A stretch of 64,000 nucleotides of DNA, from NCBI RefSeq assembly GCF_014205225.1, contig NZ_JACHNB010000001.1, positions 5,127,501 through 5,191,500 on the forward strand. Direction: 5' to 3'. This document shows positions 25,078 through 35,799 of the stretch, piece after piece. This DNA is from Actinoplanes octamycinicus. Lineage in GTDB: Bacteria; Actinomycetota; Actinomycetes; Mycobacteriales; Micromonosporaceae. Both the position numbers and the translations under genes were made by a program. Positions within the stretch are counted from its first letter, which is position 1, and the number at the start of each line of letters is the position of its first letter. The notes under the pieces are model-generated. The model was not told the origin of the DNA and did no database searches. It saw only the letters and a program-made list of their open reading frames with translations.

Positions 25078-25853
25078 ATCACCTCCGGCAGACCGCCGAG
25101 TCGTTCGGCGTCGACGCCGCGCGCTACGACCGCACCCGCCCGCCCTACCCGGTCGCGCTCCTCCGGCGGATCGTCGACCGGTCCCCGGGCCGCGCGGTGC
25201 TGAACGCCGGCTGCGGCACCGGCATCGAGTCCCGCCAGCTGCGCGAGCTGGGCTGCACTGTGCTCGGCGTCGAGCCGGACCCGCGGATGGCCGATGTCGC
25301 CCGGTCCACCGGGATCGCCGTCGAGGTGGCCACATTCGAGGACTGGGAGCCCGGCGGCCGGGAGTTCGACCTGGTCGTGGCCGGGACCGCCTGGCACTGG
25401 ATCGACCCGGTGGCCGGCGCGGCCAAGGCGGCGGCGGTGCTGCGGCCGGGCGGGCGGCTCGCGCCGTTCTGGCACACCTTCCAGCTGCCCGACGAGCTGG
25501 CCGCCGGGTTCGCGGAGGCTTACCGGCGACTGCTGCCGGACTCGCCGTTCCAGTTCGGCCAGACGCCGGCCGCCTCGGCGCTGGACGGTTACCGGCCGAT
25601 CCTGGACCGGGCCGCGGAGGGCATCCGGGCGGCCGGCGGCTTCGGCGAGCCGGAGGTGTGGCACGTCGACTGGGAGCGGGTCTACTCCCGGGACGATTAT
25701 CTGGACCAGCTCCCGACGTCCGGGGCGCTCACCCGGGCCACCCCGGCCCAGCTCGCCGAGATCCAGGAGGCGGTCGGCGCGGTGATCGACCGGCTGGGCG
25801 GCAGCTTCGTCATGCGCTACACGTCCGCCGCGGTCACCGCGGCACGCGACTGA
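25068..25853 (+). CDS. Class I SAM-dependent methyltransferase
   Basis: A 261-residue soluble methyltransferase. Motif I VLNAGCGTGIESRQL near residues 44-58 binds SAM; the acidic end of strand 2 is VLGVEPDPRM; motif III/IV lies at FDLVVAGTAWHWIDP near 102-116; VLRPGGRLAPFW is motif VI. It resembles the UbiE/ubiquinone-like group with N-terminal RYDRTRPPYP. The substrate is unknown. Expression is probably controlled by the divergent TetR protein, so the substrate may be a small toxic compound, which is inference. The first codons (MPTHHL) are encoded by the operator itself. Confidence 0.9.
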   Translation: MPTHHLRQTAESFGVDAARYDRTRPPYPVALLRRIVDRSPGRAVLNAGCGTGIESRQLRELGCTVLGVEPDPRMADVARSTGIAVEVATFEDWEPGGREFDLVVAGTAWHWIDPVAGAAKAAAVLRPGGRLAPFWHTFQLPDELAAGFAEAYRRLLPDSPFQFGQTPAASALDGYRPILDRAAEGIRAAGGFGEPEVWHVDWERVYSRDDYLDQLPTSGALTRATPAQLAEIQEAVGAVIDRLGGSFVMRYTSAAVTAARD

Positions 25854-25860
25854 TCCGGAC

Positions 25861-26022
25861 GCCGCCGTCGCGAGGCCCGTGGTGGGTCCGGACCGAAGCG
25901 CGCCGCTGGTTGTCCGGCTGGTCCTCAGGGGTGTCTCACGACGCGTGAGACACCCCTGAGGACCAGCCGGGACCGCGTGGCGCGCAGCGGTCCGGACCGG
26001 GCGCGGGCCTCGCGACGGCGGC
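25861..26022. repeat. Large 162-bp inverted-repeat element with a perfect 27-bp inner palindrome
   Basis: Outer arms of 19 bp, GCCGCCGTCGCGAGGCCCG (25861-25879) and its complement (26004-26022), enclose imperfectly complementary segments containing GGTCCGGACCG. The centre is a perfect palindrome with 27-bp arms (25914-25940 and 25944-25970; core GGTCCTCAGGGGTGTCTCA) and loop ACG. This is the best-preserved member of the family seen at 1204-1436 and 42761-42815. It lies between convergent genes and may terminate both. No transposase is encoded. Confidence 0.9.
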
Positions 26023-26028
26023 CGGCGG

Positions 26029-27765
26029 TCAGGCCTTCGGGGGGACGGTGACGGTGGTCTTGACCGTGGCCCGGTTCAGGTCGTCGACCCGGATGGTGAA
26101 GGCGATCTCGTAGGTGCCGGGCAGCGGGAAGGAGATCGACCCGAGCGCGTGGTGCGGCGGGTCCAGCCCGAGCAGCGGCTCCTTCACCGCCTCCAGGCCC
26201 TGACCGGCCAGCTGGGTGCTGATCTGCCACTCGGCCGGCGGCAGCGGCTTGCCCTCCGGTGTGTAGAGGAAGGCGTGCACGGTGTTGTACTCGCCCAGCT
26301 CCACCGGATAGATGTTGAACTGCAGCGTGTAGAGCGGGCTGGTCAGCGTCTCCGACACCCCGTTGCCGGTGACCGCGCCGGCCTGGGCGCCCGCGGTCCG
26401 GCCCGGGTCGACCTGGACCAGGACCGCGCTCATCGCCAGGATCACCGCGGTGGCGGCCACCTCGATGCCGATCGTACGGCGCAGCCCGGCGCCGGCCGCC
26501 GAGCGGCTGACCAGCCGGCGGGCGACCGCGGCGGCGGCCAGCACCAGGACCAGGACGCCGAGCTTGGCGAGCAGCAGCCGGCCGTACCCGGTCCGGACCA
26601 GCGCCTCCGGGGTGCCGACCTGGACCGCGGCCTGCACCAGGCCGGCCAGCGCCAGCCAGATCACCGACAGCGCGGCCCAGCGCGACCAGACCGGCAGCAG
26701 CACCCGGAGCACCCGGCGGTCGGTGCCGCGCAGCAGGACGCCGAGCAGGGTGATCAGGCCGCCGATCCAGATACCCATGGCGGCCAGGTGCACCACGCCG
26801 ACGGTCACCGTGACCGCGGGCAGCGGAGCGGCGATCGCGTGCCCGGTCAGCGGCCAGGTGGCCAGCGCGGCGATCCCCAACACCAAGATCAAGATCCGTT
26901 GGGGGTACGTCCGCCGCGCCCGTTTCCCGCCCGGCTCCCGCGACCGCTCCTCGTGCGGCCCGGGCTGCTCGCTCTCGTCCGGCTGGCGAGCCGGGCTCTC
27001 GTGCGGGCGGCGCTGCTCGCTGAGCAGGGGGTGCAGGAGGGCGGCCAGGACCAGCAGGATCGCCAGCCGGGCCAGCAGCAGCAGGCCGAACCTGCTGGTC
27101 GCCACCTCGCCCAGCTCGGCGGCCGAGACCTGCCAGAGGGCGGCGCCGCTGCCCTGTTGCGCCTGGGTGCCGAGCGCGCCGAGGGTGGCCACCACGGTCA
27201 GCGCCAGGCCGATCCGGACCAGCCGGATGCCGCCGGTCCGGGCGCGGCGGCGGGGCCAGAGGAACAGCAGGAACATCAAGGGGCCGACGACCAGCGTGAT
27301 CCCCGCGTACCCCAGGAATCGCAGCGCCGGCACAGCGGCCCGCACCGTGGCATCGGTCTCGATCGTGCTGGTGGCCTCCGGTCGCGCCGAGGGCGCGCCG
27401 ACCGAGAAGGTGATCGCGCCGCCCACCGGATGGCTGTCCGCGGAGATCACCCGGAAGCTGATCAGGTAGGTGCCGAGCGGGCGCTTCGCGGTGCGGACCG
27501 GGATGTGCAGCACCGCGCCGCGGGCCGTGGCCAGGCCGGAGATCCGCTCGCCGTCCGGCGCCACCACCTGGATCCGGCCGGCGACCGGGGTGATCGTCTC
27601 GCTGAAGGTGACCGTGACCTCGGTCGGGGAGGCGCCCACCACGCTGCCCGGCGCCGGGCTCGACCCGACCGTGGCGGCGTGCGCGAGGGCCGGTTCCGGG
27701 ATCGCCAGGAACGCTCCCAGGGCGATCAGGAGCAGCACGAACAGGCGCGGAAGTTTCCCGGTCAC
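26029..27765 (-). CDS. CopC-CopD fusion, copper uptake/resistance membrane protein
   Basis: A 578-residue exported and membrane protein. A signal sequence (LPRLFVLLLIALGAFLAIP) ends at ALA before HAATVGSSPAPGS, the mature N-terminal His typical of CopC copper sites. The CopC beta-barrel spans about 30-125, including the second His in SADSHPVGGAITFSV. Several helices then form the CopD domain (for example AVTVTVGVVHLAAMGIWIGG near 320-339). A cytoplasmic charged loop (EQRRPHESPARQPDESEQ) sits between helices, and a C-terminal beta domain follows. In the family it binds and moves copper across the membrane. The GTG at 27765 is preferred to a TTG 36 bp upstream. Confidence 0.9.
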   Translation of the reverse strand: MTGKLPRLFVLLLIALGAFLAIPEPALAHAATVGSSPAPGSVVGASPTEVTVTFSETITPVAGRIQVVAPDGERISGLATARGAVLHIPVRTAKRPLGTYLISFRVISADSHPVGGAITFSVGAPSARPEATSTIETDATVRAAVPALRFLGYAGITLVVGPLMFLLFLWPRRRARTGGIRLVRIGLALTVVATLGALGTQAQQGSGAALWQVSAAELGEVATSRFGLLLLARLAILLVLAALLHPLLSEQRRPHESPARQPDESEQPGPHEERSREPGGKRARRTYPQRILILVLGIAALATWPLTGHAIAAPLPAVTVTVGVVHLAAMGIWIGGLITLLGVLLRGTDRRVLRVLLPVWSRWAALSVIWLALAGLVQAAVQVGTPEALVRTGYGRLLLAKLGVLVLVLAAAAVARRLVSRSAAGAGLRRTIGIEVAATAVILAMSAVLVQVDPGRTAGAQAGAVTGNGVSETLTSPLYTLQFNIYPVELGEYNTVHAFLYTPEGKPLPPAEWQISTQLAGQGLEAVKEPLLGLDPPHHALGSISFPLPGTYEIAFTIRVDDLNRATVKTTVTVPPKA

Positions 27766-27847
27766 GCAGGTTAGTTCGGATGGGGGTGCGGAAAGGTTCA
27801 AGAGGTGCCCGGGTCGATACCATCCGGGGACAGCTTGAGGAGGCTTG

Positions 27848-29488
<1,641 letters not shown>

Positions 29489-29532
29489 TTTTCGCTCAGT
29501 TCCGGCCGGGGGCGGCCGACTGGTAAGCCATC

Positions 29533-31839
29533 ATGAGCGGACGCGAGACTGCCGGCGACCGGCTACGACCCGGTGGGCTCGCGCCCGCCGCGGTCGCGCT
29601 CGCCGCCACCGTGGCGGTGCTGATCTGGCTGCTGCTCGGCGCCCCCGGCACCCTGTACCTCGGCTACGCCGGGGCCCCGATCGCGATGCTGCCGGCGGTG
29701 CTCGCCTGCCGGTCGATCGGCTCCCAGGTGCGGCTGCCGCCCCCGGTCCGCTCGTTCTGGCGGCAGATCCAGCTGGCCTGCACGTTCCTGTTGGCCGGCA
29801 CGGTGATCGCGCTGTTCCGGGCGAACAACAACACCGGGATGTCGCCGTACGTCGGGGTCCCGATGCTGGCCGGCGTGCTGCTGCTGATGGTCGCCTTCCT
29901 GCGCCTGCCGATCGGCGAGCGCACCCCGCTCGGCTGGTGCCGGGCCCTGCTGGACGGCGCCACGGTCGCGGTCGCCAGCACCCTGATCTTCTGGTACGTC
30001 GTGCTGGACCTGGCCCCGGCCGGGACCTCGCTGGTGGCCCGGGTGGCCGCCGCGGTGCTCGGCGTCGGCGGCGTGCTCCTGCTCGTGGTGATCGGCAAGG
30101 CGGCCGCCGCGCCGGGAGCCGCCGTGCACCCCGCTTCGCTGCGCCTGCTCACCATCTGCCCGCTGGCTGACATCGCCGGCACCGTCCTGCTGCTGGCCGG
30201 GCCGGACTGGAGCCGGCTGGCCCTGTCGGTGCTGGCACTGCCGCTGGTCGGGGTCGCCGTGACGGTCGCCGCCCTGCTGCAGCAGCGTTCGCTCGACGCG
30301 CCCGGCCCGGCGGCCGGCGGGGTGACCGGCCGCTCGGTGTTCAACCTGCTGCCGTTCGTCGCGGTCACCGCCACCGCGATCCTGGTGATCAGCGTCAGCG
30401 CCCAGGACCTGAGCGCCCGCCAGCGCACCGTGATCATCGGTGCGGTGCTGATCGCCGGGTTCGTGGTCGCCCGGCAGCTGCTCAGCCTGCGGGAGAACAC
30501 CGTCGCGCTGCGCGGCATCCGGGAGCAGCAGGCCGAGCTGGAACGGCTCGCGCTCAGCGACAACCTGACCGGCCTGCCGAACCGCACCAAGTTCGGCGTC
30601 GCGCTGGCCGAGCGGATCGACGCGCGCCAGCCGGCCACCGCCCTGCTGATCGACGTCGACGACTTCAAGATGATCAACGACACGCTCGGCCCGGCCGCCG
30701 GCGACCAGCTGCTCTACCACGTGGCGCAGCGGCTCCGGCAGCACTGCGTGCCCGGCGAGCTGCCGGCCCGGCTCGGCGGCGACGAGTTCGCCGTGCTGCT
30801 GCCGGTCGACGAGCCGGCCGCGGCGGAGACGGCCGCCGCCCGGCTGCTGGCCGCGCTCGGCGAGCCGTTCCGGGTCGGCGACCAGCAGCTGCTGCTGCAC
30901 GCCAGCGCCGGCATCGCGGTGGCCTGCGGCGGCGAGACCGCCGACGAGGTGCAGCGCAACGCGGACATCGCGATGTACGCCGCCAAGGAGTCCGGTAAGG
31001 CGTCCTGGGTCCGCTTCGAGCCGCGGATGCGCCAGGACATGGTGCACCACGCCCGGCTCGCCAGCGAACTGCACAACGCGATCATCCGCGGCGAGCTGCG
31101 GCTGCTCTACCAGCCGGTGTTCGATCTGGTCACCGGCCGGGTGGCGGGCGCCGAGGCACTGGTCCGCTGGCAGCACCCGACCCGCGGCTTCGTCTCGCCG
31201 GCCGACTTCATCCCGGTCGCCGAACGCTCCGGCCTGATCGTCCCGCTCGGCGCCTGGGTGCTGCGCGAGGCGTGTGCCCAGCTCTCCCGCTGGCGCGCCG
31301 AGTTCGGCCCGGACGCCATCGAGTCGGTCAACGTCAACGTGGCGGTCCGCCAGCTGCGCGAGACCGGCTTCGTCGACGAGGTGGCCGCCGTCCTCAGCGA
31401 CCACGGCCTCACCTCCCGCAACGTGATCCTGGAGGTCACCGAGTCGTCGGTGGTCGACGGCTGGCAGGTCCGCGACACCCTCGAGGCCCTGCACGAGATG
31501 GGCGTGCACCTGGCCCTGGACGACTTCGGCACCGGCCAGTCCTCGCTCAGCCTGCTCCGCCAGTTCCCGGTCGACGTCCTCAAACTCGACAAGTCCTTCG
31601 TCGACGGCATCGCCTCCGGTGCCGACCGGGGCCGCCTGGCGGTCGCCGCCGCGGTCGCCCAGCTGGCCGAACACCTGCAGCTGAAGGCGGTGGCCGAGGG
31701 CATCGAGAACGAAGAGCAGCTGGACCGCCTGCGCGAGATGGGGTATCGCTACGGCCAGGGCTACTTCATGGCCAAGCCGCTCCCGGCTGCGGAATGCGGG
31801 GCGCTGATGTCCGGAGCCGGCCGCTCCTTCGCCGCTTGA
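29533..31839 (+). CDS. Ten-helix membrane GGDEF-EAL protein (c-di-GMP turnover)
   Basis: A 768-residue membrane protein. Residues 1-320 contain about ten hydrophobic helices with no recognised MHYT or MASE label, perhaps a sensor. The diguanylate cyclase domain begins LSDNLTGLPNRTKFG near 340-354 and has an intact RLGGDEFAVLL near 413. The phosphodiesterase domain has GAEALVRWQHP (EAL) near 538, NVNVAVRQL, ILEVTESSVV, LALDDFGTGQSSL, VLKLDKSFVDG and AEGIENEEQ, all key metal and catalytic residues. Both activities could therefore work; which dominates cannot be said. The ATG at 29533 has no strong ribosome site. It stands 44 bp after pgm. Confidence 0.92.
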   Translation: MSGRETAGDRLRPGGLAPAAVALAATVAVLIWLLLGAPGTLYLGYAGAPIAMLPAVLACRSIGSQVRLPPPVRSFWRQIQLACTFLLAGTVIALFRANNNTGMSPYVGVPMLAGVLLLMVAFLRLPIGERTPLGWCRALLDGATVAVASTLIFWYVVLDLAPAGTSLVARVAAAVLGVGGVLLLVVIGKAAAAPGAAVHPASLRLLTICPLADIAGTVLLLAGPDWSRLALSVLALPLVGVAVTVAALLQQRSLDAPGPAAGGVTGRSVFNLLPFVAVTATAILVISVSAQDLSARQRTVIIGAVLIAGFVVARQLLSLRENTVALRGIREQQAELERLALSDNLTGLPNRTKFGVALAERIDARQPATALLIDVDDFKMINDTLGPAAGDQLLYHVAQRLRQHCVPGELPARLGGDEFAVLLPVDEPAAAETAAARLLAALGEPFRVGDQQLLLHASAGIAVACGGETADEVQRNADIAMYAAKESGKASWVRFEPRMRQDMVHHARLASELHNAIIRGELRLLYQPVFDLVTGRVAGAEALVRWQHPTRGFVSPADFIPVAERSGLIVPLGAWVLREACAQLSRWRAEFGPDAIESVNVNVAVRQLRETGFVDEVAAVLSDHGLTSRNVILEVTESSVVDGWQVRDTLEALHEMGVHLALDDFGTGQSSLSLLRQFPVDVLKLDKSFVDGIASGADRGRLAVAAAVAQLAEHLQLKAVAEGIENEEQLDRLREMGYRYGQGYFMAKPLPAAECGALMSGAGRSFAA

Positions 31840-32145
31840 CGCGGAGCCGTCGCCGCTGCCTCCTTCGCCGCTGCCCGTTCGCCGCTTCCTGCCTTGCCGC
31901 TGTCTGTTCGCCGCTTCCTCCCTCGCCGCTGTCCGTTCGCAGCGGCCCCTTGCCGCTGCCTCCTCGCAGTTGCCTCCTTCGCTGCTTGATCCATGGCCTG
32001 AAGATCAACTTCAAGACCTTCATCTACGCAGGTCCGCTGGGGTGCGGATCGCATGCTCCCGCGCGGGCCGGGCGGGCTGATCTGGCCGCTGGCGCGTCCA
32101 TGACGATCAGCCCACCCTTTGCTGTCCGTGGGTGGTCACCGAAGA
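31840..32145. repeat. Intergenic region with short TCGCCGCTG repeats and two related hairpins
   Basis: From 31845 to 31990 the sequence is made of degenerate 12-15 bp units such as TTCGCCGCTGTCCG and CTTGCCGCTGCCTCC. Two hairpins then share the 13-nt core GAAGATCAACTTC: 31999-32013 (closed by T-A) and 32139-32155 (closed by CC/GG). The second overlaps the stop codon of the next, minus-strand gene. No gene was found here. Confidence 0.6.
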
Positions 32146-33495
32146 TCAACTTCGGGACCGGCCCAGGACAGTGAGGGAGGCGAGGCCGGCTACGGCTTGG
32201 AGGTCCACGCCGGTCCGAGGGCTGCCCGGGCCGGTGGCGGTGCTGCCCGGGCCGGTGTTGCCCGGGTCATCGGCGGTGCTGCGCGGGTCATCGGCGGTGC
32301 TGTCCCAGCCGTTGGCGGTGAAGGCTCGGCCCGGGGCGATGCCCTGGTGGGTGGCGCCGCCGACGGTGACCTGGCCGGCGCCGGACTCGACGCGGACCCG
32401 GACCGGGGTGGTGTCCGGGAGGGTGACCCGGAACTGGTCGACGCCGCCGGTCATCCGGACCGGCAGGACGCCGCGCGGCTCGGGCAGCGACAGGTCGATC
32501 CGGCTGGCGCCGCCGTTCAGGTCCAGGGCGGCGAGATCAGCATCGGTCAGGTCGAGGCGGCTGTGCGCGGCGCCGCCGTCCAGGCGCAGGGTCCAGCGGA
32601 CCGCCGAGCTGAGCACGATCGTGACCACGGCCGAACCGCCGCTGCCGTCCGAGCGCAGCCGCAGCCGGACCGCGTCGCCGTCCTGGTCGACCGCCGGGGT
32701 CAGGCCGCTGTCCCGCGGGGTGCTGATCCGGAACAGGTCGTCGCCCAGGTCGCCGGCGCTCAGCTCGACGACGGTGGCGCTGTCGACGAGGTCGAAGGAA
32801 GCCTCGGTACGGTCGCCGGCCGGCGCGGTGATCGGCTCGCCGGGGGCGTTGTCGGCGGGCGGGTTCGCGGTCCGCTGCGCGGGGGCGGTGGCCGCCGCGG
32901 CGGCCCGGGACGGGCCGGCGTCCTGGCGGGGGACCAGCAGGAACGCCGCGACCAGGGCGGCCAGTCCGAGGGCGGCGGCGGCCAGCAGCAGGGGCCTGCG
33001 GCGGCGGGCCGGGCCGGGGAGCGGTTCGAGGTCCGGTGGGGCGGTCCAACCGGGCAGGGGATAGGCCGAGGTGAACCCGGGATCGTCGAACGGGTCGGTG
33101 GCCGGGGGATAGGGCGCTCCGGAGACCGGCGCGAACCCCGCCGGGTCGGTGTCCTCCTCGGCGAACCCGGCCGGGTCCGGCGGGGGCCACTCGCCGGTCG
33201 GCTCGATCTCCGGCCACTCGCCGGTCGGCTCGGATGTCGGCCGCTCGCCGGCCGGGTCGGGTGTCGGCCGCTCGTCGGCCGGGTCGGGTGTCGGCCGTTC
33301 GCCGGTCGGATCGAGGGGTGGCCGTGCACCGGTCGGATCGAGAGGCGGCTCCCCGCGGGACGCCTCGGGGAGCGGCTCGCCATCGGCGTCGGCCAGGGTG
33401 GCCGGTCGTGGTGCCGGGACCGGATGGCCGCCGGGGAGGAACCGCACCGGCTGATCGTTTTCGGCCGCCGGATCGCCGGCCGGATCGTCGCTCAT
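32146..33495 (-). CDS. Membrane-anchored protein with Pro/Asp repeat head and beta-solenoid-like ectodomain
   Basis: A 449-residue protein not assigned to a characterised family. The cytoplasmic head (about 1-190) is disordered and repeats units such as DPTGERPTPDPADERPTPDP (DNA repeats of about 30 bp near 33195-33330). A polybasic stretch RRRR precedes one membrane helix, PLLLAAAALGLAALVAAFLLV, near 195-215. The outer part has a Pro/Ala linker, then a beta-rich region with regular Leu/Asp spacing (RLDLTDADLAALDLNGGASRI), resembling DUF4097-like or adhesin solenoids. The ATG at 33495 has AGGAGG upstream. The stop codon lies within the GAAGATCAACTTC hairpin. Function unknown. Confidence 0.7.
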   Translation of the reverse strand: MSDDPAGDPAAENDQPVRFLPGGHPVPAPRPATLADADGEPLPEASRGEPPLDPTGARPPLDPTGERPTPDPADERPTPDPAGERPTSEPTGEWPEIEPTGEWPPPDPAGFAEEDTDPAGFAPVSGAPYPPATDPFDDPGFTSAYPLPGWTAPPDLEPLPGPARRRRPLLLAAAALGLAALVAAFLLVPRQDAGPSRAAAAATAPAQRTANPPADNAPGEPITAPAGDRTEASFDLVDSATVVELSAGDLGDDLFRISTPRDSGLTPAVDQDGDAVRLRLRSDGSGGSAVVTIVLSSAVRWTLRLDGGAAHSRLDLTDADLAALDLNGGASRIDLSLPEPRGVLPVRMTGGVDQFRVTLPDTTPVRVRVESGAGQVTVGGATHQGIAPGRAFTANGWDSTADDPRSTADDPGNTGPGSTATGPGSPRTGVDLQAVAGLASLTVLGRSRS

Positions 33496-33585
33496 CGCTC
33501 CTCCTGGTGCCGTGGTCTCGACCATGACTACGGAGCGGGACGGGCCGCGGATCGAAAACGTCGCGCGAGGGCGCCGGTGGGGACG

Positions 33586-33622
33586 GCGAGACGCCCCGGC
33601 CGGAATGGCCGGGGCGTCTCGC
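33586..33622 (-). terminator. Strong hairpin terminator after gnd
   Basis: Perfect 16-bp arms (GCGAGACGCCCCGGCC and its complement) around loop GGAAT lie 26 bp beyond the gnd stop. A CGTACCGAAAA motif abuts the right arm. On the minus strand the hairpin is followed by CGTTTTCGAT. Confidence 0.8.
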
Positions 33623-33647
33623 GTACCGAAAAGCGGGTCGTGAAGGA

Positions 33648-35087
33648 TCAGGCGTCGACCTCGGGACGGTCGTCGGTCGCCCAGAGGGTGTGGAACGACC
33701 CCTCCTTGTCCACCCGGCGGTAGGTGTGCGCCCCGAAGAAGTCCCGCTGCCCCTGGATCAGCGCGGCCGGCAGGCGCTTCGCCCGCAGACCGTCGTAGTA
33801 GGCCAGCGCGGACGAGAAGCCGGGCGCCGGGATGCCCTGCTGCGCGGCGGTGACCACGACCCGCCGCCAGGCGTCCTGGGCGCCGCTGACCGCGTCCAGG
33901 AAGTAGTCGTCGACCAGCAGCGTGGCCAGCTCCGGGTTCTTGTCGTAGGCCTGCTTGATGAAGTCCAGGAACTTGGCCCGGATGATGCAGCCGGCCCGCC
34001 AGATCTTGGCCATCGCGCCCGGGTCGATCGCCCAGCCGTACTCCTTGCTGGCCGCCTGGATCTGCTGGAAGCCCTGCGCGTACGCCACGATCTTGGAGGC
34101 GAACAGCGCCTGCTCGACGTCCGCCCGCAGGTCGCCGCCGACGTGCTCGGACCCCGCCGACGGGCCCGGCAGACCGGCGTCGGCCGCCGCCTTGCGCACG
34201 TCCGCGCCGCCGGAGAGGGCGCGGGCGAACACCGACTCGGCGATGCCGCTGACCGGCACGCCCAGGTCCAGGGCGGCCTGCACGGTCCAGCGGCCGGTGC
34301 CCTTCTGCTCGGCCTGGTCGGCCACGATGTCCACGAACGGCTTGCCGCTGGACGCGTCCACCTGCTTGAGCACCTCGGCGGTGATCTCGATCAGGTACGA
34401 CCCGAGCCGCCCGGCGTTCCACTCGCCGAAGACGCCGGCGATCTCCTGCGGGGACAGCCCGCCGACCTGGCGCAGCAGGTCGTACGCCTCGGCGATGAGC
34501 TGCATGTCGGCGTACTCGATGCCGTTGTGCACCATCTTGACGAAGTGGCCGGCGCCGTCCGGGCCGACGTGCACGCAGCACGGCTCGCCGTCGACCTTGG
34601 CGGCGATGTCCTCGAGCAGCGGGCCGAGCGCGTCGTACGACTCCTTCGGCCCACCCGGCATGATGCTCGGGCCGTGCAGCGCGCCCTCCTCGCCGCCGGA
34701 CACCCCGGCGCCGACGAAGTGCAGGCCCTTGGCCTTGAGCGCGGCCTCCCGGCGGCGGGTGTCCGCGTAGTGCGCGTTGCCCGCGTCGATCAGCATGTCG
34801 CCCTCTTCGAGCAGCGGGGCGAACTCGTCGATCACGGCGTCGGTGGCCGGGCCGGCCTTCACCATGATCACCACGCGGCGGGGGCGCTCCAGGCTCGCGA
34901 CGAACTGCTCGGCGGTCTCCGCGGGCAGGAAGGTGCCCTCGTGACCGAACTCCTCGACCAGCTCCTTGGTCCGGCCGTAGGAGCGGTTGTGCAACGCCAC
35001 GGTGTGACCGTGCCGGGCAAAGTTGCGGGCCAGGTTGCGGCCCATCACCGCAAGGCCGGTGACTCCGATCTGCGCTTTCTGCGACAT
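33648..35087 (-). CDS. gnd: 6-phosphogluconate dehydrogenase, decarboxylating
   Basis: A 479-residue pentose-phosphate-pathway enzyme that converts 6-phosphogluconate and NADP+ to ribulose-5-phosphate, CO2 and NADPH. Seen: Rossmann start IGVTGLAVMGRNLARNFARHG near 7-27, a second-strand Asn-Arg-Ser (ALHNRSYGR) fitting NADP, the substrate loop FVGAGVSGGEEGALHGPSIMPGG (within 120-145), HVGPDGAGHFVKMVHNGIEYADMQ (within 180-205) containing catalytic Lys, and the C-terminal all-helical domain. Length fits the long, dimeric form. The ATG at 35087 has AAAGGACG upstream. A 15-bp palindrome GGCCCGTGACGGGCC (35108-35122) lies in the leader and may be an operator. Confidence 0.97.
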   Translation of the reverse strand: MSQKAQIGVTGLAVMGRNLARNFARHGHTVALHNRSYGRTKELVEEFGHEGTFLPAETAEQFVASLERPRRVVIMVKAGPATDAVIDEFAPLLEEGDMLIDAGNAHYADTRRREAALKAKGLHFVGAGVSGGEEGALHGPSIMPGGPKESYDALGPLLEDIAAKVDGEPCCVHVGPDGAGHFVKMVHNGIEYADMQLIAEAYDLLRQVGGLSPQEIAGVFGEWNAGRLGSYLIEITAEVLKQVDASSGKPFVDIVADQAEQKGTGRWTVQAALDLGVPVSGIAESVFARALSGGADVRKAAADAGLPGPSAGSEHVGGDLRADVEQALFASKIVAYAQGFQQIQAASKEYGWAIDPGAMAKIWRAGCIIRAKFLDFIKQAYDKNPELATLLVDDYFLDAVSGAQDAWRRVVVTAAQQGIPAPGFSSALAYYDGLRAKRLPAALIQGQRDFFGAHTYRRVDKEGSFHTLWATDDRPEVDA

Positions 35088-35243
35088 CCCTACGTCCTTT
35101 CGTTACCGGCCCGTGACGGGCCCCGCATTAGTTTCTACGGGATCGGGGAGTTCGAGGTTCGATCCCGTCCACGTGGTGAACAGCTCAGCCACGCGGGGCG
35201 GGGCGGACGCGACGGAGATCCGCGCGGCGGTACGCTTCGTGCC

Positions 35244-35282
35244 ATGCCGAACCGGACCGTGCCGTCATCCGGTTGGTGCTGA
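35244..35282 (+). CDS. Possible 12-residue leader peptide upstream of the MazF-like gene
   Basis: A tiny frame, MPNRTVPSSGWC, starts at ATG 35244 and ends one base before the GTG of the next gene. A -10-like TACGCT (35231-35236) lies 7 nt before the ATG, so the mRNA may start here leaderless, with the second gene translated by re-initiation. It is too small for an antitoxin. Only the arrangement supports it; it could be chance. Confidence 0.3.
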   Translation: MPNRTVPSSGWC

Positions 35283-35283
35283 C

Positions 35284-35598
35284 GTGCGCCGGGGCGAGAT
35301 CTGGACCATCGGCGATCGCTCCGATCTGCGGTACCGCGTGCTCGTGCTCTCCGCCGACAGCTACAACGAGCGGGACAACGCGTCGCCTTACTGCGCGCCG
35401 ATCGTCCGCCAGCGTGGCGTGACCGAGCTCCCACCGTACGCGGTCGCCCTCACCGAGCAGGACCCGATCACCGGGGTCGTGGTGGTGAACCGGATGCGCC
35501 GCCTGCCGGCGTCGGTCGGCGCCGAGCGGATCGGGATGGTGACCGGCGCGAGCATGGCCCGGCTGGCCGAGGCCGTGCGCGATCTGTTCGAGCTGTGA
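35284..35598 (+). CDS. MazF/PemK-type toxin-like protein, no antitoxin visible
   Basis: A 104-residue protein of the PemK/MazF fold. It starts VRRGEIWTIGDRSDLRYRVL, has the usual beta-barrel strand VLSADSYNERDNASPYCAPIV, and a later GVVVVNRMRRLPASVGAERIG, the family's conserved dimer and RNA-binding strand. Family toxins cleave mRNA at short sites. No antitoxin gene of normal size adjoins it on either side, so it may be a domesticated or solitary member. The GTG at 35284 has no own ribosome site and follows the 12-codon frame by 1 bp. Downstream is a phosphatase gene. Confidence 0.75.
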   Translation: MRRGEIWTIGDRSDLRYRVLVLSADSYNERDNASPYCAPIVRQRGVTELPPYAVALTEQDPITGVVVVNRMRRLPASVGAERIGMVTGASMARLAEAVRDLFEL

Positions 35599-35799
35599 CG
35601 CCGCCGGCCGCGCCGCGTGACCGAAAAGACCGCGCCTCGCCGCCGATCAAGCCTGACCAGCCCCCGAAAGCCTTACGCCTGACCGGGTGACCTGTCCGTC
35701 GATGCCCGCAGGCAGCGCCCCGCCCCGGATGATCGGGGGATGCGACCGTCCGCGCGCTGGCGTAAGCAAGAGGCCAGAGGCAGGCGGGGAGGTTCGGCA

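Noticed and set aside
35284..35598. Complete toxin-antitoxin operon
   Set aside because: No antitoxin-sized frame adjoins the MazF-like gene; the 12-codon frame upstream is too short.
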